Under the pieces are notes generated by a model. That model saw only the letters and a program-made list of their open reading frames with translations. It did not search any database and had not been told where the DNA came from. This document shows, in pieces, positions 8,201 through 14,796 of a DNA stretch of 37,510 nt (positions are counted from its first letter, which is position 1; each line of letters begins with the position of its first letter). This DNA is from Salinivirgaceae bacterium. GTDB taxonomy: Bacteria; Bacteroidota; Bacteroidia; Bacteroidales; SZUA-534. The translations under genes and the position numbers were made by a program. Location: NCBI GenBank assembly GCA_017617355.1, contig JAFZWI010000015.1, positions 1-37,510 on the forward strand, in the 5' to 3' direction.

Positions 8201-10133
8201 AGGTGTATGTGTATTTAGGAGTGGAGGCTTTTGTCGGTGTCTCACCCGGATAAACAGGAATGGTATTGTAATTGGCGGTGATTGGCGAAACTAAATCCGC
8301 ACCGTTTTCACCTTTGAAACTGATTGTGTATTGAAGAGGCTCGAAGTATGCCGTGTAAGTAATGTCGCTTTTGACTTTAACGTTGCGGGATGCGTTGGTG
8401 TTGTTGTCGTTCCACCTTAAAAAACGGTAGCCGGTTTTTGCAGTTGCGGTGATTGTAACATCTTTATTATAGTCGACAGTGGCGGTACCGGTACATATTC
8501 CCATTTCTGCATCATTTGGTACAACTGTGATTTTGTATGTCTTAGGTCCGAATATTGCTTTGTAGGTTATGTCAGCTGTGGCCGTAATGGTCCGCACAGG
8601 GTTCTTGTTTTCAGTGTCATCGAGCCAATACAAGAATTGGTACCCCGAGTTAGCTGACGCGGTGAATGTGACACTTTCGCCAAATCCGACAGTTTTTGTT
8701 GTCGGTGTGACGGAACCATAGGTAATCTGGTTTGTGTTGTTTGTAGTAGATGATACCGTCACTGAACCATTGGTAATTTGTGCGGTGTAAGTTTTCGCAC
8801 CTGTTACAACAACTGTACGTGGGTTGTCTTTGTTACCGTCGTTCCATTGGCTGAATTTTCTTCCAATTCCTTGTGTGACGTTGCAGAACACCTGAAGTGT
8901 ATCGCCATAGTGGAAAGTGTGTGTCACTGAGGTATTGCTTCCGGTTGTGGTTGCGTGTTCGCCGGTCGATTCTTTTGTTGCTTCTACTTGATATAAGTCA
9001 AGCACATTAGTATTGCCTATCTTTGTAGTACCTTTTTTTAGAGTGATGTCATAAGGTAGAGCGGTGAATATGGCTTTGTAGCTGTATTCTTTATCCAAGT
9101 TATTTTCGTCAATATGAATGGTGCGTTCTGGTGTGGTTGGCCCGTCTTCCCAGTGAGAGAATACACCGAGCGATGTGGGTATGGCCTTGATGGTCATATC
9201 GTAACCTTCACAATCGGCGCGGCTTGTTATCGATACATCGCCCCATTCTGGGTTGTTTGTGGCTACATGGAATTGTACCACTACAGCACCGCTAATATTT
9301 GCGTCATTGCCGCCATAATTGCCCCAACTGCCATTGTTTGTGTAAGTCGCTTCTTGGCCACAGGGAACAAAAATACCTGTCAGATGAGTGTTGACAAGGT
9401 CCTTTTTCTCAAGTACAGGCGGCGTGGAGCCGTGAAGTACCAATTGCGAAAGTTTGTCGCATGTATCGAACGAACCATATTTAATGCTAGTCATTGTTGA
9501 TGGTATTGTTATTGCCTCAACATAATGCAGCTTGTATAGCGCATCGGTTGCGGCATCCACGGTTCCTTCAGGTATCTCATAGTTGCGGGTGTTTAGTGCT
9601 TCGGGGAAACGTACAAGTGTGTGAAGGTCATATGTGTAAATCACACCGCCTACGCTGACGTAACTTGTGTTGCCCGCGGCTACGGAAATGTAGCTCAGAT
9701 TAGTGCAGTCAGTTGTCCAACGGTCGTGTATTGATGTGACACCAGGCCCAATTTCAAGAGTCTCAAGGCTTGTACAACCACGGAATGCTTCTTCGTAGAT
9801 GGTGGTAAGTGAAGGCGGCATGGTTATAGATGTTATTTTAGAGCATTGATAGAAAAATGCTGCGCCTATTGTTGTAACACCTTCTTCGATAATAACGGTT
9901 GTGATTTGATTACGATAGTCGTAAATAGGGGAACGATTGGAATATCCATAATTCCAGCTACCATTGCGGTTGTAGGTTGCACCGGTTCCGTAAATGGTGA
10001 GTATGCCAGTCTCAGTGTCGAAACGGTAGTTTGTGCTTGCACCGGCTTTGCCGGTTTTTATATCAGCAAACGATACTGATGTCATTGCAAAAAACAATGC
10101 AACGGCTGTTGTGATTCTGACTAATGTTTTCAT
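2241..10133 (-). CDS. Giant T9SS-exported repeat protein: BspA-like LRR plus 15-unit array (cassette A)
   Basis: The 2630-residue product is surface or secreted. Reading from the N terminus: signal peptide 1-23 (ends SVSFA); BspA-like LRR_5 repeats about 60-265 (for example ITSITMPPSLTTIYEEAF); several 'GY-F--W-D---NPR' Flg_new_2-like repeats about 285-597; fifteen units of about 69 residues, about 598-1634, with consensus YTI-FVNYDGS-LQ-, VEYD, TPTKP and GW-P-I--VTG-ATYTA; two more Flg_new_2-like units; and about 1774-2400 alternating Listeria/Bacteroides repeats (L-WN-NGG) and MucBP-like units (YTVNHWLQN-DG). An Ig-like module follows at 2401-2555, containing TMWDDVIT and WYHNG. The tail, from YPNPTTDKVIV to the C terminus, is a type-A T9SS sorting domain. 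The repeat vocabulary is typical of adhesins and S-layer-like surface proteins of Bacteroidota; the ligand is unknown. The frame is uninterrupted over 7.9 kb. Confidence 0.88.
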   Translation of the reverse strand: MKTLVRITTAVALFFAMTSVSFADIKTGKAGASTNYRFDTETGILTIYGTGATYNRNGSWNYGYSNRSPIYDYRNQITTVIIEEGVTTIGAAFFYQCSKITSITMPPSLTTIYEEAFRGCTSLETLEIGPGVTSIHDRWTTDCTNLSYISVAAGNTSYVSVGGVIYTYDLHTLVRFPEALNTRNYEIPEGTVDAATDALYKLHYVEAITIPSTMTSIKYGSFDTCDKLSQLVLHGSTPPVLEKKDLVNTHLTGIFVPCGQEATYTNNGSWGNYGGNDANISGAVVVQFHVATNNPEWGDVSITSRADCEGYDMTIKAIPTSLGVFSHWEDGPTTPERTIHIDENNLDKEYSYKAIFTALPYDITLKKGTTKIGNTNVLDLYQVEATKESTGEHATTTGSNTSVTHTFHYGDTLQVFCNVTQGIGRKFSQWNDGNKDNPRTVVVTGAKTYTAQITNGSVTVSSTTNNTNQITYGSVTPTTKTVGFGESVTFTASANSGYQFLYWLDDTENKNPVRTITATADITYKAIFGPKTYKITVVPNDAEMGICTGTATVDYNKDVTITATAKTGYRFLRWNDNNTNASRNVKVKSDITYTAYFEPLQYTISFKGENGADLVSPITANYNTIPVYPGETPTKASTPKYTYTFNGWNPPIAKVTGNATYTVQFASTINKYTISFVNYDDSPLQTSEVEYDAEPLYNGATPTRPGTAKYTYSYKGWDNAIVPVTGNATYKATYNETVNKYAIKFVNYDGSVLQNTDVEYDARPVYSDATPTKPSDDEWTYSFAGWSPAITSVTGTATYTATFNKTKRQYVIRFVDEGGNELKKYTLDYGSEVDYNDSDPTKASTDEWNYTFAGWTPNIANVTGAATYTATFTPSKRKHTITFVNHNGDVLQATDVEYGTKPAYNGSTPTKPTDGANNYTFIKWEPDIVNVTGPATYTAQFSSATKFYTIRFLDYDDEVIESKQYEYNQTPSHAAPIRPSDTQYDYTFTGWTPDITNVTEDKDYKATYSQTLRKYTIKFFDGDNALLQESDWDFGTTPAYTGTTPTKTATAKYSYTFNDLWSPAITSVGGNANYTAQFNETINKYRIEFVNYDNSVLQSSDVEYDDTPAYTESTPSRDADVQFTYTFDSWDKNITKVTGNTTYKAVYTSTPIPYTITFKNADGTTLDERTYYYNETPSFAGTPVLEPTAQYTYSFKGWDKPILAVTKSETYTAQYNETVNQYTIHFINEDGSPLKDQSFEYGDTPEYTGETPLKVSTEQYDFIHNGWTPALANVTGEATYTATYKNIVRSYKVWFKNYDGSVLFETEVDYNNYAHYPLESPTRPNTAQYKYSYLGWDKSLSSTAIKGETTFTAVYHEELQSYDIVFMNYDGTVLKSYNLVYDVLPAYVDDEGSELPNPTRPADNEHVYTFTKWSPDIANVTGPATYTAQFTSATHLYTIRFFDYDGRLIATQQYEFNETPSHTAPTRAADAEYTYTFSNWEPAIENVTKDQDYTAQYSQTKNKYDITFVDGNGQSTIYQVEFGTIPQYAGETPEKTSTDEFDYTFNGQWQPEIEVVTGNATYTALFDETRRKYLVEFVDFDNSPLWSGDVEYGVKPQCSTPQRDADVQYIYTFSNWTPEVVNVAGPAKYKAVYSTTLQQYTITVNCDATQGSTIGSGTYEYGHTVEISTSPNHGFKFVNWNDNSTLNPRNVNITGNASYTASLEREKYTLTIVSADDSKGTTSGSGLYDFETNVEIHAIVNNNGYEFVQWNDGNTQSTRTINVTDNATYTAQFKNRSFNLTWNTDGGTALTGDYTHGAVEFETEIIKPNDPQKTGFTFNGWLPNFTTMPATDIECIAQWTENGDTPYKVEHWLQNIDNDEYTKHETEDKTGKTNVTTNVAPKNYTGFTAEPDKIVNCNIEADGSGVAEIYYKRNVHTLRWIVDGVEVTENCTNGDVRFGAEINAPADPEKEGYAFSGWNSSIAATMPDGNVTYTATWTPNTNTAYTVLHYKQNIDGSYAAMADETDNLTGATASLTAAQAREYEGFTYQTFDQAIIAADGSTTISIRYTRNHYELDWYFGICTISDEPYTESNDNIAFGTPIVAPTLIKDGYTLTWNTEIPATMPDHDLSLIATWTANNVEYTVNHWLQNVDGSLYTIDATETLTGLTDAATVAEAKVYTGFSAQEFNQANIEADGSTVINIMYIRNTHQLTWNVGEGTIDDKTEYTADGDILFGTPIIAPVLVCEGFTYVWNTEIPTTMPDSSFTATAIWTVNNAPEPQPEPHTTLYVVRHNQQALDGNFAIAATDTLSGIASSLTAAVAKTFEGFTAEAFEQDSIADDSSTVININYSRNKYELKWNLNGGTISNNNYTKAGQVAYGTPIVAPELELLDGMYAYTWEDSIPETMPACDLTCNVIWVPGPINERIYFSVPETFGGCDKTHIEATNLSPADIKFTWSVNGVIDSTQTGASFDIPENAAPTGTITVTGEAGGDSMTKRIQYTVKRRIITTMWDDVITVDNTTGNYESYNWYHNGELVSDKAYYQEIGGLTGNYYLTAVTIDGVEINSCEEIFEEPQTTAIIAYPNPTTDKVIVKSGKMNAGDRLIVTDSNGKIWKTETVSNPAGEEFDLSNLPQGSYTISAGGESINIIKL
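5225..8340 (-). repeat. Array of 15 tandem repeats of about 207 bp within giant A
   Basis: By my count there are fifteen consecutive units of 67-75 residues, coordinates approximate to one unit edge. Each unit runs from a strand like KYTIKFVNYDGSVLQ through VEYD--P-Y and PT-P to GW-P-I--VTG-ATYTA-F. Units 5-8 (about 6695-7515) resemble units 12-15 (about 5225-6060) more than their own neighbours, pointing to a higher-order period of seven units. Confidence 0.85.
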
Positions 10134-10427
10134 AATTGTACTTTTTATTCGTTTTTACCCCATTTCAGATTATTCGCAGCGTTTCCCACTAATAATCAAT
10201 CGAATAAAACTACGCATATAATTATATAAGGTTTTCAAATATTGATAGATGGCGTATTTTTTTAATTAAACGACTGATTTTTTAGGTGAATGATAATTGG
10301 TGGTTGCCGGATTGCTTATAATCTGATTGTCTGTCGTTTGTGTTCGGATTGATTGTTTGGTTAAAATTGGCATGGTATTGTCAACTGACAATTTTTTATT
10401 TCTTTTGGATTATTAAAAAATGAATCT
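10134..10427. promoter_or_regulatory. Divergent intergenic region between giant A and the PAP2 gene
   Basis: This AT-rich 294-bp stretch contains no credible ORF and must hold promoters for both flanking genes. I found no perfect TAnnTTTG with a correctly spaced TTTG on either strand. On the minus strand, TAGTTTTA (10205-10212) is one mismatch from the -7 consensus but lacks a good -33 partner. A perfect inverted repeat near the PAP2 gene is listed separately. Confidence 0.5.
10377..10392. promoter_or_regulatory. Perfect inverted repeat ATTGTCA-AC-TGACAAT, possible operator
   Basis: Two perfect 7-bp arms are separated by 2 bp, 35 bp before the start of the PAP2 gene. A two-base spacer is too tight for an RNA hairpin loop, so a dimeric DNA-binding protein site is more likely than a terminator, although a T-rich run follows. 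The binding protein is unknown. Confidence 0.4.
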
Positions 10428-11804
10428 ATGAACACAAAGAAACAATTGATTGCCGTTTTTGCGGCTGTTGTCTCGTTTGCCAGTTATTCAGCTTTTGCGC
10501 AGACCGACACATCGAGAGTTTACTTCTTCCTTAAAGATATTCCTGACGCAGGAATCTACCTGCCGCCTCCGCCCGATACTGCTTCGTTCGCTTATGTCGA
10601 TGATGTGATACAATGGCAATGGGGAAAGCTGCAGCGTGACACCGAGCGCGGCGCTTTGGCCGACTACGACGGCAAGTGGGGACATGAGGTCGTGGCCGAA
10701 ATCTACTCGTGGCTTCTTGGCATCGATATCAGCGAAAAGAACACACCGGCAATCTGGAAATTCCTCAATAAAACTTCATATACAGGCCATTTGAGCACTG
10801 TGTCGGCCAAAAGAAAATATATGCGCACCCGTCCGTTTGCGCAGTTCAATGAGCACACCTGGTCTGAGTACGATGATGAAAAAGCGTTGCGGCACAACGG
10901 CTCGTACCCTTCGGGGCACACATCGCTTTTCTGGACCGTTTCGCTGGCTTTTGCCGAGATGCTGCCCGAGTTGCAGGACACCATTATGTATCGAGCCTAT
11001 CAATATTCCGAGAGCCGCGTGATTGTTGGCGCGCACTATCAAAGCGATGTTGAGGCCGGACGTTTAGCAGCTTCGGCGGCTTTTGCGCGTATGCATACAA
11101 ATCCTTATTATTTAGTCGATTTGAAGGCAGCTCGCGCCGAATTCGACAAACTGAAAAAGTTGGATAAAGAAGACGCAGGTGCTTGGCCGCGAGGCGAGCG
11201 TTTCCTCGGTCAGCCGGTCGATACTATTAGCCGCCGTTTTTATGGCGATGTGATACAATACTGGCAGGCAAAAACTGAGCGTAACACTGAGCGCGGACGC
11301 CAAGCCATTGCCGATGCCGATTTGTCCGACGAGGCGGTTTTGAATGGTTTTGCATCGTCGGTGGGCGTTAAGCTGAATGCCAAAAACACACCGGCCATTG
11401 CCGCGCTTATGTCGGCAGCCAAATCAGCGTTGCTCGATAATGCCAATAGGTTGAATTCCACGACATTCCGTAAGCGTCCGTTTGTGCAGTTGGGTGAGCC
11501 GTCGCTTATGCCTGACAGCGATGCGCAAGCTTCTCTGACATCAAGCTATCCGGCCGAAGGCGCTGTGGTAGGCTGGGGGCTTGCAATGTTGCTTGTCGAG
11601 GTTGCACCCGCAAACCAGAACGCTATTCTGACACGCGGCTTTGAGTACGGTCGTAGCGGAATAATTACAGGTCGCCATTATGCCAGCGATGTCCAGGCCG
11701 GCCGGCTGTTGGCCACGGCTGTTGTGGCGCACATGCATACCGATGCCAACTTCTTGAAAATGATTGAAAAAGCTCAAAAAGAGTATGCTAAACTGAAAAA
11801 GTAA
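10428..11804 (+). CDS. Periplasmic class A acid phosphatase-like protein with two tandem PAP2 domains, the second degenerate
   Basis: The 458-residue product has a signal peptide (1-25, SAFAQ). Domain 1 (about 55-240) carries the complete PAP2/class A non-specific acid phosphatase signature: K128-X6-R135-P136, P161-S-G-H164, and S196-R197-X5-H203-X3-D207. This predicts phosphate monoester or lipid-pyrophosphate hydrolysis through a phosphohistidine at H203. Domain 2 (about 265-458) aligns along its whole length (shared DVIQ, RNTERG/RDTERG, KNTPAI, KRPF/RTRPF, HY-SDV-AGRL, MHT) but has lost key residues: N343 replaces the first Lys, PAEG (375-378) replaces PSGH, and G411 replaces Arg. H417 and D421 remain. 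It is therefore probably a pseudo-enzyme or structural copy. Start at 10428; an ATG a few bases upstream is not needed. The T9SS-type gene follows after 65 bp and may be cotranscribed. Confidence 0.87.
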   Translation: MNTKKQLIAVFAAVVSFASYSAFAQTDTSRVYFFLKDIPDAGIYLPPPPDTASFAYVDDVIQWQWGKLQRDTERGALADYDGKWGHEVVAEIYSWLLGIDISEKNTPAIWKFLNKTSYTGHLSTVSAKRKYMRTRPFAQFNEHTWSEYDDEKALRHNGSYPSGHTSLFWTVSLAFAEMLPELQDTIMYRAYQYSESRVIVGAHYQSDVEAGRLAASAAFARMHTNPYYLVDLKAARAEFDKLKKLDKEDAGAWPRGERFLGQPVDTISRRFYGDVIQYWQAKTERNTERGRQAIADADLSDEAVLNGFASSVGVKLNAKNTPAIAALMSAAKSALLDNANRLNSTTFRKRPFVQLGEPSLMPDSDAQASLTSSYPAEGAVVGWGLAMLLVEVAPANQNAILTRGFEYGRSGIITGRHYASDVQAGRLLATAVVAHMHTDANFLKMIEKAQKEYAKLKK

Positions 11805-11869
11805 ATTGAAGCGGCTGTAACCTTTTGCCCTCTTTTCCGTAAGTGTGACGTGTTAAAAATGATACAGTT

Positions 11870-13111
11870 ATGAAAAAGAGGGTTTTTATATTGTTGTTGG
11901 CGGTATTCAATGCAGTGGGAGTGTATGCATTGAATATTAATTCAACTTCTACTCAAACGGGAGGTAATGATATTGTAGATGGAAATTTGATTGTTGGTGA
12001 CAAATCGGCAGTAACCTATACTATTAATGGTAATTTGACAGTTAATGGTAGTATGACAGTTTATAACGGTTCGTCTGTAATTGTAAATGGAACGCTGCAT
12101 GTCACAGGAACAATAAACGTTAATGGCGATATTACAGTAAATGGTAGAGTGGAAGCGACAACAGTCAATGTTAATAAAACAATGACAGTTAATAGTGGGG
12201 CAGTTTTGCATACAACAAGAGATTTGAATATTGATGAGAATGGTACTTTAACACTGTCTCCAAATTCGACAACTATTGTTGAGCATGATTTGAATCAAAA
12301 CGGCCGTTTTTATCTTCGTAAACTTGATATAAACACAGGAAATCTTAATGCGGACCAAGCGACTTTGGTGGTTGCCAATAATTACAATATCTTTTCTGTT
12401 GACCTTTTGTTGGTTGATTTTACAGACGATGATGCTACATATATAGACCCAGCCCATAACGAAGTTTATGTTTTTGGTAAAAACGATTTGACCAAAGTTG
12501 ATGGTATAACGGCAAAACCAAAAGATGAAGATGCCTTTATCGACGCATATCCGATGGGGTTGGATGGATTTGTTGAAGCAGTAATGCCAATAGAATTAGT
12601 CTATTTTGAGGCCTATAATTCCGGTGACCAGGTATATTTCAAATGGCAGACCGCATCTGAACTCAACAACGATTATTTCACCATTGAGTGCAGCACCGAT
12701 GCCGAAGATTATGAGCCTCTGGCAACTATTCAAGGTAGCGGAACAACCAACTATACGGTCGACTACGACTACCAGTATCGTTTGAATTATGTTGGCACAA
12801 TGTATTATCGCCTCAAACAGACTGATTACGACGGAAGCTCGACATATTCGAAAACAGAGGCTGTTACGTTTGCCGCCAAGGCAGTGACCAAAGCCAACGA
12901 TTTCACCGTTTATCCCAATCCGGCTGTTGATTTTGTAACCATTGCCGGTGGCGAATATGAGAGCGTGGCTTTCGTTTCGGCCGACGGTAAAATAATGAGC
13001 GAGCAGGCTCCGCAAAACAGTCATAGTATCGAAATGCTACCGAAAGGGCTCAACATTGTGGTTATCCGCACTGTGAATGGCAATGTGTCGAAAACCATTA
13101 TAAAACAATAG
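11870..13111 (+). CDS. T9SS-sorted secreted protein with N-terminal beta-repeat region
   Basis: The 413-residue product has a signal peptide (1-20, ending VYA). Residues about 40-130 are short strand repeats rich in V, N, G and T (for example VNGTLHVTGTINVNGDITVNG-type alternation), which suggests a beta-helix or beta-solenoid. Residues about 240-330 carry the IELVYFEAY...W-TASE-NN-YF-IE-S-D segment, ending in YYRLKQTDYDG, that often precedes sorting domains in Bacteroidota secreted proteins. The C terminus from FTVYPNPAVDFVTI to KTIIKQ is a type-A T9SS sorting domain, so cleavage and surface attachment or release are expected. The enzymatic or binding role is unknown; no catalytic motif is apparent. 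It is followed by a strong terminator at 13156-13197. Confidence 0.82.
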   Translation: MKKRVFILLLAVFNAVGVYALNINSTSTQTGGNDIVDGNLIVGDKSAVTYTINGNLTVNGSMTVYNGSSVIVNGTLHVTGTINVNGDITVNGRVEATTVNVNKTMTVNSGAVLHTTRDLNIDENGTLTLSPNSTTIVEHDLNQNGRFYLRKLDINTGNLNADQATLVVANNYNIFSVDLLLVDFTDDDATYIDPAHNEVYVFGKNDLTKVDGITAKPKDEDAFIDAYPMGLDGFVEAVMPIELVYFEAYNSGDQVYFKWQTASELNNDYFTIECSTDAEDYEPLATIQGSGTTNYTVDYDYQYRLNYVGTMYYRLKQTDYDGSSTYSKTEAVTFAAKAVTKANDFTVYPNPAVDFVTIAGGEYESVAFVSADGKIMSEQAPQNSHSIEMLPKGLNIVVIRTVNGNVSKTIIKQ

Positions 13112-13155
13112 TTAAGATTGACGTGATAGTAAAAACCTTTTGGTTTTCTATTCTT

Positions 13156-13197
13156 ACGGAAGAATTGTGAGTGTTTACCATAATTCTTCCGTTTTTT
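13156..13197 (+). terminator. Strong Rho-independent terminator
   Basis: A perfect 11-bp stem, ACGGAAGAATT (13156-13166) with AATTCTTCCGT (13182-13192), is followed by six Ts. It ends the transcript carrying the T9SS protein gene. An upstream in-frame ATG for the next gene at 13171 falls inside this hairpin and is therefore not the real start. Confidence 0.9.
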
Positions 13198-13209
13198 CAT
13201 CAATGTGGC

Positions 13210-13217
13210 TATCTTTG
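13210..13217 (+). promoter_or_regulatory. -7 promoter element TATCTTTG for the lipoprotein gene
   Basis: An exact match to the Bacteroidota -7 consensus TAnnTTTG lies 22 bp before the chosen ATG at 13240 and immediately after the preceding terminator. The -33 TTTG is not matched at the expected spacing, where the terminator arm lies. Confidence 0.5.
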
Positions 13218-13239
13218 TTGGTTGTTAAATATTACGACT

Positions 13240-14661
13240 ATGAAAAGAATTTTCAAAAGTATGTTTCTGATGGCCGGTGCGGTTGCAGTGGCTTTGAATT
13301 TCGCTTCGTGCAAAGGCGACGATGGTGACGATGACAACAAAGTCTCGTACGGCGAGGAAAAATGGTACGTGGACGGCGATAGTCTTAAGTATTCGGTTGC
13401 GTTCAGCACTTTGAACGACGATGACAACGAACTGTCGTTTAAGCAGAAAATAACTTTCGTACTGCCCGAGGATGCGTCAATTGAGTATGCCTACAGCTTT
13501 AAATATGAGCCGGTTGCACCCGAAACAACCGATAATGCCGATGAAGAGCCAGAGGTTGCTGCCGATTCCACAGCTTCCGACAGCACAGTAGTCGAAAAGC
13601 CAGAGGTTGAGCCTTCGGCCGACAAGAGCGACTACCCGATTGTTTCAGGAACAATCATCGTCAACTGCAGCAATGCAGATTTGGCAAAGGATATTTACGA
13701 CGGGCTCGATTCTACCGATTATAAATCGACATTGAACGGCAACAAAATAGAGTGCGTGTGGTACAAAGAAGTCCTTGACGAAATGACATATGCAACAGTT
13801 GTTGCAATGTACGAATTCCTTAGCAATCAAGATTTGTCAGGATTGTTCCAAGGCGGAACGGAATCCGACACCACGCAAAACCAACAGCCGGTTGTTATCG
13901 ATACCAAAAACTCTTTTGTTACCGGCCTTGGTGATGATGTGACAGTATTTAAGACGAATCATGCTTATTACAATTTGGCCTACAATTTGGCAACTGTTGT
14001 GGGTTTCGATTCAACACTTGTAACCTTCTGGTTTGCTAATTACGACTTCAATAACAAAAAGGCTCGCAAAACCAACTTGTTGACACTGAGCGTTACTTTG
14101 AGCGGCAAAATTGAATCGTTGGATGCCCTGCCAACCGACACTATACACAATGTGGCTATCAGCTTCAAAGGTAGCAACCCGTCGGCTTTAGAAACAAAAG
14201 GCTTTGGCTCTATTCTGGTCAGCGCCAATTCGGTCGAAATAACTGATTATGTGTATGATATAAACACGCCGGTTCAGCCGTTTGTATATAATGGTTCAAT
14301 AGCCTCTTTTGACGCATCGAATATTGAAGAGGAAGAACCTGATAATCCGGGACACAATGGAATTGAAGGTGATATTCAGACTGTTGGCAACAAAGTTACA
14401 CTGAAGCTTGATGCTGGTGGCTACACTGAGGTATATGAGGCAGAGTTTGTCGATGACAAATGCTCAAATTGCACATGTGTAATGGAATATTCGAGCGAGC
14501 AGTATGCCAAACTTGTTTACGAGACATTGAAGTCGGAGGGAGGATATACGCTCAATGGCAAAACCATAATTGCCGATGTCACAAAAGAATATAAAGGTTT
14601 GACTAAAACCGAGGTTGAAACAGCGTTTAAGGCGTTGCAAGCCGCTTACCAATCGAAGTAA
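13240..14661 (+). CDS. Probable surface-exposed lipoprotein with an internally repeated domain
   Basis: The 473-residue product starts at MKRIFKSM. The in-frame ATG at 13171 is rejected because it lies in a terminator and would bury the signal peptide. Signal peptide II ends FAS-C24, and the following KGDDGDDD is acidic, resembling the lipoprotein export signal that directs Bacteroidota lipoproteins to the cell surface. A low-complexity D/E/T/S/P linker occupies about 90-135. Two stretches look like copies of one domain: about 140-210 (NADLAKDIYDGL, TLNGNKIE, ATVVAMYEFL) and about 405-473 (EQYAKLVYETLKS, TLNGKTII, TEVETAFKAL). A threonine/serine-rich beta region lies between them. I do not recognise the family. 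The terminator at 14691-14723 follows, so it is probably monocistronic. Confidence 0.8.
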   Translation: MKRIFKSMFLMAGAVAVALNFASCKGDDGDDDNKVSYGEEKWYVDGDSLKYSVAFSTLNDDDNELSFKQKITFVLPEDASIEYAYSFKYEPVAPETTDNADEEPEVAADSTASDSTVVEKPEVEPSADKSDYPIVSGTIIVNCSNADLAKDIYDGLDSTDYKSTLNGNKIECVWYKEVLDEMTYATVVAMYEFLSNQDLSGLFQGGTESDTTQNQQPVVIDTKNSFVTGLGDDVTVFKTNHAYYNLAYNLATVVGFDSTLVTFWFANYDFNNKKARKTNLLTLSVTLSGKIESLDALPTDTIHNVAISFKGSNPSALETKGFGSILVSANSVEITDYVYDINTPVQPFVYNGSIASFDASNIEEEEPDNPGHNGIEGDIQTVGNKVTLKLDAGGYTEVYEAEFVDDKCSNCTCVMEYSSEQYAKLVYETLKSEGGYTLNGKTIIADVTKEYKGLTKTEVETAFKALQAAYQSK

Positions 14662-14690
14662 TGTTTAAAGTTAAAGTGTTTAATAGAGAG

Positions 14691-14723
14691 GCCGGTTCAG
14701 ATTTCTGAATCGGCTTTTTTTTT
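14691..14723 (+). terminator. Rho-independent terminator after the lipoprotein gene
   Basis: GCCGGTTCAG (14691-14700) pairs with CTGAATCGGC (14705-14714) through a 4-base loop with one G-T pair, followed by nine Ts. It isolates the lipoprotein gene from the phosphatase gene downstream. Confidence 0.9.
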
Positions 14724-14796
14724 GTTTAATTTTTTTTGCAAAAACACATCGTGGTTTCAAAAAAAATGCAGAATTTCATATGTTAAAAAAATCGAT

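Noticed and set aside
5225..8340. Regularly spaced repeats that could suggest a CRISPR array
   Set aside because: The units are about 207 bp, diverged, in frame, and encode a continuous protein repeat; there are no short identical repeats or unique spacers.
2241..10133. Possible assembly collapse or frameshift in the long repeat genes
   Set aside because: Both giants read through without interruption and their repeat units are diverged enough to assemble; nothing in the sequence indicates a break, though collapse of near-identical units cannot be excluded by eye.
13171..13239. Upstream ATG extending the lipoprotein by 23 residues
   Set aside because: It lies in the loop of a terminator hairpin and would place extra sequence before a perfect lipoprotein signal peptide.
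14722..14796. Upstream ATG extending the SpoIIE phosphatase by 25 residues
   Set aside because: It begins at the end of a terminator T-run and would hide the signal peptide starting MKAIQKIM.
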